Shown: positions 1-4,483 of the stretch, piece after piece
Layout: each line of letters starts with the position of its first letter
Position numbering within the stretch: position 1 is the stretch's first letter
IMG/VR virus record: IMGVR_UViG_3300030406_001027
Location: 15,407-39,272 of that record
DNA length: 23,866 nt
Source of the DNA: a virus
Direction: 5' to 3' (one strand)
Position numbers and translations under genes: made by a program
The notes under the pieces: model-generated
The model's input: the letters and a program-made list of their open reading frames with translations, nothing else
Told to the model about the DNA's origin: nothing
Databases searched by the model: none

Positions 1-375
1 GGAGTCAGGATGATCAGCTCCAAATATTTGAAGCGTAGATCCGTTAAACAATTCTATTTTTAATTCTGTTTCGTTTTTTGTACCACCTAAATACATTAAT
101 GGCTTTGTATAAATTTTTAAATATTCCCATGCAATAGATTTACCTTGTCTGTAGGTTGGTGCTATGAATGCACACTTACGCATAGGTTTTGCGACTGCTG
201 TTTTAATTAATTGATTAATAGATAAAACAGACTTACCAAATCGTCTATGACATACCAGTACATTAAATCTTTTTAAATTATTATGTACTTCTCTTTGTAA
301 TGGACGAGGCGTGTAAGGTATTACTATAGACTTACTTTTCGTCTCCCCATTTGATGTTGATTTTGATTGGGCCAT
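1..375 (-). CDS. terL: Terminase large subunit, N-terminal part (cut by window edge)
   Basis: ATPase/nuclease motor that packages DNA into the prohead. I translated the first 125 residues from the ATG at 375-373; the frame stays open to base 1. Residues about 24-50 read RPLQREVHNNLKRFNVLV then CHRRFGKS, the Walker A-like motif of phage terminases (compare HRRxGKT). CAFIAPTY at about 73-80 and the FNGSTLQIFGADHPDS stretch at the edge are also typical of TerL ATPase domains, the latter just before the Walker B region. It overlaps the small-subunit gene by 44 nt in another frame, an ordinary TerS/TerL arrangement. No clear Shine-Dalgarno sequence precedes this start, so translational coupling is likely. 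The nuclease domain and C-terminus lie outside the window. Confidence 0.9.
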   Translation of the reverse strand, partial: MAQSKSTSNGETKSKSIVIPYTPRPLQREVHNNLKRFNVLVCHRRFGKSVLSINQLIKTAVAKPMRKCAFIAPTYRQGKSIAWEYLKIYTKPLMYLGGTKNETELKIELFNGSTLQIFGADHPDS

Positions 376-613
376 CAGATCCAAGTTTTGTCGTAGTCGT
401 AGCTAGTTTTGCATGAACGTAAGGTGCAGCTTTCTCTGCTGCCATCATCTTTCTTTCAGGAGATGACATTGGGTTATTTAATATTGATAACATATAATCT
501 AAAGGGGAATGGTTATACTTGACTGCTAAATCATCAAGCATTTTCCATTTCTTTGCACAAGTAGATCCTTTGGGTCTACCTGCACCCTCTCTTTTACCAC
601 CACGTTCTGCCAT
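332..613 (-). CDS. terS: Terminase small subunit
   Basis: DNA-recognition subunit of the packaging motor. The 93-residue product has a basic Gly-rich start (GAGRPKGS, residues 10-17), then SPLDYMLSILNNP and an RKMMAAEKAAPYVHAKLAT stretch, a pattern common to phage small-terminase-like proteins. It lies directly upstream of, and overlaps, the large subunit, which fixes the assignment. Its ATG is only 2 nt beyond the stop of the preceding small membrane-type gene, and there is no strong Shine-Dalgarno sequence, so it is probably translated by coupling. Assignment is by sequence pattern and position; no structure was computed. Confidence 0.8.
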   Translation of the reverse strand: MAERGGKREGAGRPKGSTCAKKWKMLDDLAVKYNHSPLDYMLSILNNPMSSPERKMMAAEKAAPYVHAKLATTTTKLGSDGPIKINIKWGDEK

Positions 614-615
614 AA

Positions 616-846
616 TTATTTAAAATAAGTTCTTATATCAGGTTGCGATACAATTTGATTTCGTAGATCTCTACCTTCTCCTGGTTTTGGAGCTTTTTTG
701 TATCTTCTTTTTTTAGCACCTGCTAAATACAATCCTCCAGCACCAATAGCTGCAAGTCCACCGAACTTAATACCTTTTTTTACAAAACTTCTAGCTCTTG
801 ATAGCATTGCTTTTGGTTTTGAGTATTTAACAAGTGCTTTTTTCAT
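616..846 (-). CDS. Small basic protein with one hydrophobic segment
   Basis: Not recognised. The 76-residue product has a Lys/Arg-rich N-terminus, a Gly/Ala-rich hydrophobic stretch at about residues 28-44 (GGLAAIGAGGLYLAGA) that could span a membrane, a basic KKRRYKK patch and a polar tail. The gene sits in the late operon between tiny Lys-rich genes and the small terminase, with 1-nt overlaps upstream (TAATG). A virion-associated or membrane role is possible, but nothing in the sequence decides it. Confidence 0.65.
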   Translation of the reverse strand: MKKALVKYSKPKAMLSRARSFVKKGIKFGGLAAIGAGGLYLAGAKKRRYKKAPKPGEGRDLRNQIVSQPDIRTYFK

Positions 847-944
847 TATTTTTTACCTTTTTTTGCTTTTTTCTTCTTCATTTTAGCTTTGATTATCTTT
901 TTTTGCAAAGCCATTGGAAGTTTACTTTGTTTTCCTATTAACAT
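846..944 (-). CDS. Tiny lysine-rich protein, 32 residues
   Basis: A short ORF from the ATG at 944-942 to TAA at 848-846. It overlaps both neighbours by one base in TAATG junctions, which argues that it is translated by reinitiation. The product starts MLIGKQSKLPMALQKK and ends in an almost pure Lys/Ala/Gly tail; 14 of 32 residues are lysine. It has no recognisable fold. It could bind nucleic acid and be packaged with DNA, but that is inference from charge and operon position. Similar tiny basic genes flank it. Confidence 0.55.
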   Translation of the reverse strand: MLIGKQSKLPMALQKKIIKAKMKKKKAKKGKK

Positions 945-1054
945 TAGTACCCTTTCATTTTTTTCATCTTCTTACCAGACTTTTTTGCATAAGCTTTAGC
1001 AGCTTTTTTACCTTTTTTGGTATATGCAAACTTTTTCTTTCCTACCATTGGCAT
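944..1054 (-). CDS. Tiny lysine-rich phage protein, 36 residues
   Basis: The product starts MPMVGKKKFAYTKKGKKAA and continues with KAYAKKSGKKMKKMKGY; 15 of 36 residues are lysine. I recall very similar 35-40 residue proteins in many marine phages, always unnamed. The start at 1054 has an excellent Shine-Dalgarno sequence (AAAGGAGAA, 6-7 nt upstream), so this is very likely expressed despite its size. The stop overlaps the next ATG by one base. Function is unknown; a DNA-binding or condensing role would fit the charge. Confidence 0.7.
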   Translation of the reverse strand: MPMVGKKKFAYTKKGKKAAKAYAKKSGKKMKKMKGY

Positions 1055-1056
1055 AT

Positions 1057-1134
1057 TTATTCTCCTTTATAGTTTTTAATGATACGTTTTATACAATCAA
1101 TACACTTTTGTATGTATTTTTTCAATAGTTTCAT
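1057..1134 (-). CDS. Possible 25-residue cationic amphipathic peptide
   Basis: A short ORF from the ATG at 1134-1132 to the TAA at 1059-1057. It overlaps the stop of the upstream gene in an ATGA junction, and its 3' end carries the Shine-Dalgarno sequence of the next gene. The peptide, MKLLKKYIQKCIDCIKRI plus IKNYKGE, would form a helix with alternating Lys and Ile/Leu faces and two cysteines (C11, C14). It fills an otherwise empty 76-nt gap. The tight junction supports translation, but it is too short to be sure. Confidence 0.35.
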   Translation of the reverse strand: MKLLKKYIQKCIDCIKRIIKNYKGE

Positions 1135-1367
1135 CGTAATAACCCCTGCATTCTGACATCTCGTTGCGTGGCAGCACGAGGTGCCATTGGTTGTCCTCTA
1201 CCCATCTGCATTAGCTGTGGGTTTTTTGACATTTGATCATTCAGTAAGCCACGTTGCCTCTCGACTTCAGGTAATAACTTAGCTTTTATGATATTCTGAA
1301 GTTGTTGAGCCTCATCTTGCGATAAGTTCATAAGGTCGTCTGCTAGTTTTTCTAGTCTATTCGCCAT
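1131..1367 (-). CDS. Small hypothetical late protein, 78 residues
   Basis: Not recognised. The N-terminal half (about residues 4-40) is a predicted amphipathic helix rich in Leu/Asp/Gln, followed by a Met/Gln/Pro/Arg-rich flexible tail (MQMGRGQPMAPRAATQR). There is no membrane segment or catalytic motif. It lies in the tight late operon, 2 nt downstream of the 45-residue basic gene. A small structural or scaffolding-type protein is possible; this is inference from size and position only. Confidence 0.6.
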   Translation of the reverse strand: MANRLEKLADDLMNLSQDEAQQLQNIIKAKLLPEVERQRGLLNDQMSKNPQLMQMGRGQPMAPRAATQRDVRMQGLLR

Positions 1368-1369
1368 TA

Positions 1370-1507
1370 TTAGCGTCCTTGTCCTTTATATCGTTTACGT
1401 TTAGGTATACGCTTAGAATAACTCTTAGCATGTCTACCTGGTCTTTTACGTGGCTTTTCACGTTCCCACGTTATTTTACCTATATCGGCCTTTTTCTTTT
1501 TGGCCAT
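1370..1507 (-). CDS. Small Lys/Arg-rich phage protein, 45 residues
   Basis: An ORF from the ATG at 1507-1505 to TAA at 1372-1370. The product starts MAKKKKADIGKITWEREKPR and continues KRPGRHAKSYSKRIPKRKRYKGQGR, with 20 Lys/Arg residues in total. I recall closely similar short proteins in marine podoviruses, without a known function. The ATG overlaps the upstream stop by one base (TAATG). The strong positive charge and the conserved central WERE/RKRPGRH stretch suggest a nucleic-acid-binding virion component, as inference. Confidence 0.6.
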   Translation of the reverse strand: MAKKKKADIGKITWEREKPRKRPGRHAKSYSKRIPKRKRYKGQGR

Positions 1508-1773
1508 TAGTCATCTAGTATGTCTTTTATGAAAGACGTAGCTAGAACTCCACTCGTTACTTTTCTACGAGTTGATGTGCCTAGTGTTGATGCATAGGCA
1601 GTCCTATAGCCTTTACTGATTTTGTCAGTAGCACCTGCTGCCATAGTTGAAGCTTTACCTGCTGGTATCTTCTTCATGACTTTGTCAGCTGTAGGCTTTA
1701 TCATTTTTTTGATTTTGCTCGGCCTTAAGCTTTTTGCTATGCCATAGCCAAATCTTGCTAATGATGCGTACAT
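1507..1773 (-). CDS. Small basic hypothetical protein, first gene of this late transcript
   Basis: Not recognised. The 88-residue product is basic (many Lys and Ser/Thr) with a weakly hydrophobic N-terminus (ASLARFGYGIAKSL) and no motif that I know. The start at 1773 has a good Shine-Dalgarno sequence (AGGAGAAAACAAT before ATG). It is the first minus-strand gene after the divergent control region, so it should be the promoter-proximal gene of the terminase-side late transcript. Confidence 0.65.
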   Translation of the reverse strand: MYASLARFGYGIAKSLRPSKIKKMIKPTADKVMKKIPAGKASTMAAGATDKISKGYRTAYASTLGTSTRRKVTSGVLATSFIKDILDD

Positions 1774-1940
1774 ATTGTTTTCTCCTATTGTTGTTTATAA
1801 TGATTCTAAACTAAAACCCCCCATTGGGTCTAGCTGTAACAAACCCCCCTATATTTATTCTCACGCATTACTACGTATTGCTTGGGGTAGATCTAAAACC
1901 CTCTGTTTGAAACTCTAAGATTTATATTACATTCGTCTAC

Positions 1941-1967
1941 GAGTTGCGTTCACTTGTGAACGAACTC
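1941..1967. promoter_or_regulatory. Hairpin/palindrome, candidate operator
   Basis: CGTTCAC (1947-1953) and GTGAACG (1956-1962) form a perfect 7-bp inverted repeat separated by TT. GAGTT (1941-1945) and AACTC (1963-1967) extend it to 12 bp with one bulged G at 1946. A two-fold-symmetric site in a divergent region is what a dimeric HTH repressor would bind; the Cro/CI-like gene at 3458 is the obvious candidate. As RNA it would form a CUUG-tipped hairpin, but no U-run follows, so a terminator is less likely. Confidence 0.55.
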
Positions 1968-1995
1968 TTCGACTTGGGTTTGTTTATGGATAAAG

Positions 1996-2050
1996 ATCCG
2001 ACAGTTACACTACTCTGAACTAAAAATCATTGATAGTTTGATTGTCGGAT
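1996..2050. repeat. Spaced inverted repeat ATCCGACA / TGTCGGAT
   Basis: ATCCGACA at 1996-2003 is the exact reverse complement of TGTCGGAT at 2043-2050, with 39 nt between. The right arm sits just after the -35 box of the rightward promoter, so paired binding at the two arms could control it. Possible roles are operator half-sites, or a DNA loop at an origin. Confidence 0.45.
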
Positions 2051-2067
2051 TTGATTAATACTATTAT
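2038..2067 (+). promoter_or_regulatory. Candidate early promoter (TTGATT, 18 bp, TATTAT)
   Basis: TTGATT at 2038-2043 and TATTAT at 2062-2067 are separated by 18 bp, a reasonable sigma70-type promoter. Transcription would start near 2074 and reach the first early ATG at 2095, leaving a short leader with GAGGGA as ribosome-binding site. An overlapping alternative (TTGATA 2030-2035, 19 bp, TTAATA) is weaker. Confidence 0.5.
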
Positions 2068-2094
2068 CAACACTAACAAATGAGGGAATCTGAT

Positions 2095-2253
2095 ATGAAT
2101 AAGCTACATGGAAAGAGGCTAAATCAGCTAGTTTATGACTACAAGATAAGCCATCTAGATATAATACCTACACCAAAGAGACTATCGTTAGATAGAATAT
2201 TTGCTAGGTATATACGTAGATATAACACCTATGCAAAGAAAGGAGTTAAGTAA
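2095..2253 (+). CDS. First early gene, small basic protein of 52 residues
   Basis: An ORF from the ATG at 2095 to TAA at 2253. The product starts MNKLHGKRLNQLVYDYKISH and ends RYIRRYNTYAKKGVK; it is rich in Tyr, Lys and Arg and has no known motif. GAGGGA 8-13 nt upstream is its ribosome-binding site. It is the promoter-proximal gene of the early operon, so its product would be made immediately after infection. Function is not recognisable; early position and positive charge fit a regulator or host-takeover factor, as inference. Confidence 0.55.
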   Translation: MNKLHGKRLNQLVYDYKISHLDIIPTPKRLSLDRIFARYIRRYNTYAKKGVK

Positions 2254-2254
2254 T

Positions 2255-2377
2255 ATGGATATACTAATAGGTATAGTTCTAGTTCTGTTAGCGTGTAAGT
2301 TGTTAATCGAACTGGTCGGATTTTTTGTCGGTATGAAACTGATAAAAAACATCACAAAAGATTGGAAGAATGACTGA
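2255..2377 (+). CDS. Small single-span membrane protein, 40 residues
   Basis: An ORF from the ATG at 2255 to TGA at 2377, one base after the previous stop. The product has a hydrophobic stretch at residues 3-27 (ILIGIVLVLLACKLLIELVG) and a Lys-rich C-terminus (KLIKNITKDWKND), so it should be a membrane peptide with one span. AAAGGAG in the end of the previous gene (2238-2244) lies 10 nt upstream of the ATG. Its role is unknown; tiny early membrane proteins in phages sometimes alter the host envelope, but nothing here shows that. Confidence 0.5.
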   Translation: MDILIGIVLVLLACKLLIELVGFFVGMKLIKNITKDWKND

Positions 2378-2430
2378 TGAGGTTATATATTCTATTTGTG
2401 ATTGTAATGATAATAATAATACTAACATAA
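2377..2430 (+). CDS. Possible 17-residue hydrophobic peptide
   Basis: The ATG at 2377 overlaps the previous stop (TGATG) and reads MRLYILFVIVMIIIILT before TAA. It is almost entirely hydrophobic. The overlap allows reinitiation, but the ORF is so short that it could simply be leader sequence for the gene at 2441. Confidence 0.25.
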   Translation: MRLYILFVIVMIIIILT

Positions 2431-2440
2431 GGAGATGTAT

Positions 2441-2620
2441 ATGAATATGGTAATGACAGCAGTAGGTTTGTTATTAGTTGTATTATCTGTCGAGATGCAT
2501 CCTGATTACTGGCCTATGGAATTAGGTATGTTAATTGGGATCATTGGGATAGTACTTGTGTATATCCCACTAATCAACGAACGAAAGGAATGTGATGACT
2601 GTAAAGACAGATATTACTAA
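2441..2620 (+). CDS. Small two-span membrane protein, 59 residues
   Basis: An in-frame ATG at 2435 directly abuts the Shine-Dalgarno sequence AAGGAG (2429-2434), so the ATG at 2441, 6 nt downstream, is the more likely start. Two hydrophobic stretches (about residues 4-16, VMTAVGLLLVVLS, and 29-44, LIGIIGIVLVYIPLI) flank a short HPDYWPME loop. The C-terminus is charged and has a CDDC pair. No family is recognised. It overlaps the next gene by 26 nt. Confidence 0.6.
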   Translation: MNMVMTAVGLLLVVLSVEMHPDYWPMELGMLIGIIGIVLVYIPLINERKECDDCKDRYY

Positions 2621-2780
2621 AGCACCTAAGTTGTACAGAAATGGTAAGACATATGCACAGAATGTTGCAGATGGTACATTTCAACCAATCGGTGCGTTGA
2701 AGTTTCAGACAGAGATGAAGTCTGAGATAGCAGATCTGAAAGAGATGTTATCAAATATCGCTGAAAAGTTGGCGAAATAA
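2595..2780 (+). CDS. Small hypothetical early protein with coiled-coil end
   Basis: AAAGGAA (2584-2590) sits 4 nt before the ATG at 2595; a GTG at 2592 in the same frame is the alternative. The 61-residue product has a soluble N-terminal part (KLYRNGKTYAQNVADGTFQP) and a C-terminal heptad-like helix (SEIADLKEMLSNIAEKLAK) suited to dimerisation. Not recognised. It is the last gene before the structured gap at 2781-2925. Confidence 0.6.
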   Translation: MTVKTDITKAPKLYRNGKTYAQNVADGTFQPIGALKFQTEMKSEIADLKEMLSNIAEKLAK

Positions 2781-2787
2781 ATATGTT

Positions 2788-2818
2788 GGTCGCCCCCCAC
2801 TTCAATGTGGGGACGCCC
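2788..2818 (+). ncRNA. C-run/G-run RNA hairpin
   Basis: CCCCAC (2795-2800) pairs with GTGGGG (2807-2812) around the loop TTCAAT, with short outer pairing between GG-CG (2788-2792) and CG-CC (2814-2817). No U-run follows, so it is not a standard intrinsic terminator. It lies immediately after the stop of the gene ending at 2780. A closely similar hairpin occurs at 5177-5207. Confidence 0.5.
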
Positions 2819-2823
2819 ACAAT

Positions 2824-2911
2824 ATGAGATGAGTTAGATATAATGGTCTAATGTATTATAACAAAAGCATAGCTTAAATTTATAAACATAGTTATATCCT
2901 ACTCCTCTCAT
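2824..2911 (+). ncRNA. Long nested stem-loop, candidate structured RNA of about 88 nt
   Basis: ATGAGATGAGT (2824-2834) pairs with ACTCCTCTCAT (2901-2911) with one mismatch. After a 2x2 internal loop, GATATAA (2837-2843) pairs exactly with TTATATC (2892-2898). Inside, TGT-TTATAA pairs with TTATAAACA with one bulged A, and AAGC-ATA-GCTT forms the tip. A TATAAT at 2839-2844 could instead be a promoter -10, but I see no matching -35. It stands just upstream of the Shine-Dalgarno sequence of the gene at 2926. Confidence 0.45.
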
Positions 2912-2925
2912 TTAGAAAGGAATTT

Positions 2926-3150
2926 ATGAGTGATAATGTAGAAACTAAATACAGATGTATTATGGATATAGCAAAAACTTTAAGTATGGAAGAAATACAA
3001 GTACTTGAAAAGATGCTGCTAGAATTATGGTTTAATAAATTAGAATCAAAGAAACTTGAGAATAATATATCTTATGAAGATAAAAAAAGAGAGTATATCA
3101 AAGATATAAAAAAATTAGATAAATTAACTCAAGAGATGAAAAAATTATGA
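2926..3150 (+). CDS. Small coiled-coil-type early protein, 74 residues
   Basis: Not recognised. A strong Shine-Dalgarno sequence (AGAAAGGAA) precedes the ATG. The product is mostly helical and charged; the C-terminal half (residues about 40-74) is rich in Lys/Glu/Leu with heptad-like spacing, suggesting a coiled coil. It contains FNKLESKKLENN and ends LTQEMKKL. It is the first gene after the structured gap at 2781-2925, so that RNA may control its expression. It overlaps the next gene by a few bases. Confidence 0.6.
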   Translation: MSDNVETKYRCIMDIAKTLSMEEIQVLEKMLLELWFNKLESKKLENNISYEDKKREYIKDIKKLDKLTQEMKKL

Positions 3151-3458
3151 TGCACCATAGTAGAGTGATATTCAAGAACAGACTCAGAGGTAGAAAGATC
3201 TCTCTAAAGAAAGGACTTGAAATCATATATCAATTACCCTTCACAGGATTTATCAGATCAGATAAGTTTTGGTGGTGGCGTAATTACATAGATTGGATCA
3301 AGTACTTACCAATAGAGTATCCAAGCAAGGGTATGCTAATGGTCGTGAGATTAAATCTTGATAGTAAAGATCCAAATACTATTAGAGTGGTAACCACCGG
3401 TGGCATTGATAAACGAAAGCCACAGGTGCTTAAGAAACTATTTAGAAAGGAGCTATGA
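3147..3458 (+). CDS. Hypothetical early protein, 103 residues
   Basis: Not recognised. Starts at either of two adjacent ATGs (3147 or 3150). The product is basic and aromatic-rich, with a striking KFWWWRNYIDWIKYLPIEYP stretch at about residues 40-59, then a beta-type segment (MLMVVRLNLD; TIRVVTTGG) and a basic end. The Trp cluster looks like a protein- or nucleic-acid-binding surface. Its last codons carry the ribosome-binding site (AAAGGAG) of the HTH regulator that follows, and the two genes overlap. Confidence 0.6.
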   Translation: MMHHSRVIFKNRLRGRKISLKKGLEIIYQLPFTGFIRSDKFWWWRNYIDWIKYLPIEYPSKGMLMVVRLNLDSKDPNTIRVVTTGGIDKRKPQVLKKLFRKEL

Positions 3459-3802
3459 TGAACTATAGAAACAACATTGCAAACTATCTGTTTATATTTC
3501 GTAGATGGAATTATCTAACACAATCTGATTGTGGAGATATGATCGGCCATACATTTCAACAATGGCAGAAATACGAATCAGGTAGAAATGAAATGAAAGC
3601 ATCTAAGTTATTAGAGTGTGCAGCTGAGTTCAAAAGCAAAGGTAAGATATTTGATCTACATGCTGTAATAAATTTGTCTCCAGCACAATATCTAGAAAAG
3701 CTGGGAACAGAACACAATTATCCACCTTTGTATCATATAATTAGAAAGAAGTTATCACTTGATAATGCTAGTGTATCAAGTTCTAACGAAGGGATAAAAT
3801 GA
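3458..3802 (+). CDS. Cro/CI-like (XRE-family) HTH transcription regulator
   Basis: A DNA-binding regulator. The product has a helix-turn-helix at about residues 20-45, LTQSDCGDMIGHTFQQWQKY followed by ESGRNEM, matching the XRE pattern LTQxxLAxxxGxxxxxIxxxExGR. The rest is a short helical C-terminal part with no peptidase motif, so it is not a self-cleaving CI repressor. I prefer the second ATG (3458), 5 nt from GGAG; the first at 3455 is too close. The palindrome at 1941-1967 is a natural candidate operator. No integrase is present in this window, so its presence does not prove lysogeny. Confidence 0.8.
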   Translation: MNYRNNIANYLFIFRRWNYLTQSDCGDMIGHTFQQWQKYESGRNEMKASKLLECAAEFKSKGKIFDLHAVINLSPAQYLEKLGTEHNYPPLYHIIRKKLSLDNASVSSSNEGIK

Positions 3803-4029
3803 ATGCTATCATAAATATGTTAAAGTTTGTAGGTTTTACACTGGGATCTGTCCTAGTTCGTAAAGGCTATAACTGGTTAGTTGAAGATGTAGATCCCAAA
3901 CCAGGAACCAAAGAGTTCGCAAGGGAACTACGTGATACAGAAATAAAATACAAACGATTGAGGAGGAAATATGAATCGTATATCAAAAGCAACAAGTACA
4001 TTGCTAAAGATTCTGACCATACCAGCTAG
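3799..4029 (+). CDS. Small hypothetical protein with hydrophobic N-terminus
   Basis: Not recognised. ATGA overlap with the HTH regulator gene. The 76-residue product has a moderately hydrophobic N-terminal stretch (residues 2-20, NAIINMLKFVGFTLGSVLV) and a long charged helix (REL-RDTEIKYKRLRRKYESYI). The last 59 nt overlap, in another frame, a small ORF with a better ribosome-binding site (3971-4141), so one of the two may be misread near the 3' end. Confidence 0.55.
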   Translation: MNAIINMLKFVGFTLGSVLVRKGYNWLVEDVDPKPGTKEFARELRDTEIKYKRLRRKYESYIKSNKYIAKDSDHTS

Positions 4030-4141
4030 AGTAACAGTTGGTATTATCAGAGCTGTTCAGAAAGAAATGCCTGAACAAATAGAGTTTCCTTATGAACTAA
4101 GGAAAAAACAAGAAAAGGAGTCATATGACAGAGAAAGTTAA
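3971..4141 (+). CDS. Small overlapping early gene, 56 residues
   Basis: ATG at 3971 follows a near-consensus AGGAGG (3961-3966) at ideal spacing; it reads to TAA at 4141. The product starts MNRISKATSTLLKILTIPAR and continues with VTVGIIRAVQ, then a charged tail (RKKQEKESYDRES). It overlaps the 3' end of the upstream gene by 59 nt and the next gene by 17 nt, and it fills the gap 4030-4124 that would otherwise be empty. This gap-filling plus the strong Shine-Dalgarno sequence makes it probable. No function recognised. Confidence 0.6.
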   Translation: MNRISKATSTLLKILTIPARVTVGIIRAVQKEMPEQIEFPYELRKKQEKESYDRES

Positions 4142-4397
4142 AAAGACACAGAAAGAAAGAGTGTCTGAGAAGTATGGTGCTATGGTATCGTACTACGCAG
4201 AACTTCTTGGATTGTGTCATAAAGCTGTAGCAAAGAATGATGTGCTAAGTAAGCTAGATCCTATGGGTCAGAAAACTTCAGCGACTACATTATTCATCAG
4301 ATCTTGTGCAAGAATGGACAAGAGTGATGATGCTACAAGTGCAGCTCAAAAACTTATGAATATAGGTGATGAAGCTGCTAGTCAAAAGATTGCATAA
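4125..4397 (+). CDS. Hypothetical early protein, 90 residues
   Basis: Not recognised. AAAAGGAG lies 4 nt upstream of the ATG. The protein is helical and soluble, with a Lys-rich start (MTEKVKKTQKERVSEKYG), a middle containing LLGLCHKAVAKNDVLSKLD, and an Ala-rich end. Two cysteines (LCHK, RSCAR) do not make an obvious metal site. It is the last gene before the second hairpin-containing gap. Confidence 0.6.
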   Translation: MTEKVKKTQKERVSEKYGAMVSYYAELLGLCHKAVAKNDVLSKLDPMGQKTSATTLFIRSCARMDKSDDATSAAQKLMNIGDEAASQKIA

Positions 4398-4420
4398 CAT
4401 CGTTAGATCACTGTGCAATG

Positions 4421-4463
4421 ACCCCATGTGTTTGAAATCTTTTTTCCCTCGTTCGCATGGGGT
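4421..4463 (+). repeat. Inverted repeat ACCCCATG / CATGGGGT in an early intergenic gap
   Basis: ACCCCATG (4421-4428) is the exact reverse complement of CATGGGGT (4456-4463), with a 27-nt pyrimidine-rich loop. The 3' arm is followed by TTACAAACAGAAAGGAA and then an ATG, nearly the same order as after the hairpin at 5177-5207. The loop holds a T-run, but it is not downstream of the stem, so an intrinsic terminator is unlikely. Confidence 0.5.
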
Positions 4464-4483
4464 TTACAAACAGAAAGGAAACA

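Larger units (their letters stand above)
1774..2094. promoter_or_regulatory. Divergent control region between late (left) and early (right) operons
   Basis: About 320 nt without a convincing gene, between divergent transcription units. It holds C-rich tracts near 1817-1822 and 1843-1848, a direct repeat CTAAAACCC (1811-1819 and 1893-1901), a strong palindrome (1941-1967), a spaced inverted repeat (1996-2003/2043-2050) and a rightward sigma70-like promoter. I could not find a convincing leftward promoter; the late promoter may use a different signal. It is also the most plausible place in the window for an origin or master switch, but no iteron array is visible. Confidence 0.7.

Noticed and set aside
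1774-2094. Phage attachment site or CRISPR array
   Set aside because: No tRNA, no integrase, and only two copies of a 9-bp repeat with no regular spacing.
2626-2820. Minus-strand frame covering the hairpin at 2788-2818
   Set aside because: It runs opposite to the early operon, has no ribosome-binding site and its start is inside the hairpin; better explained as chance.
3394-3403. Perfect 10-bp palindrome CCACCGGTGG
   Set aside because: Within a coding region and isolated, with no second copy or promoter; chance or a restriction site.
4438-4450. T-run as an intrinsic terminator
   Set aside because: The T-run lies in the loop of the 4421-4463 inverted repeat and not after a stem, and downstream genes belong to the same operon.
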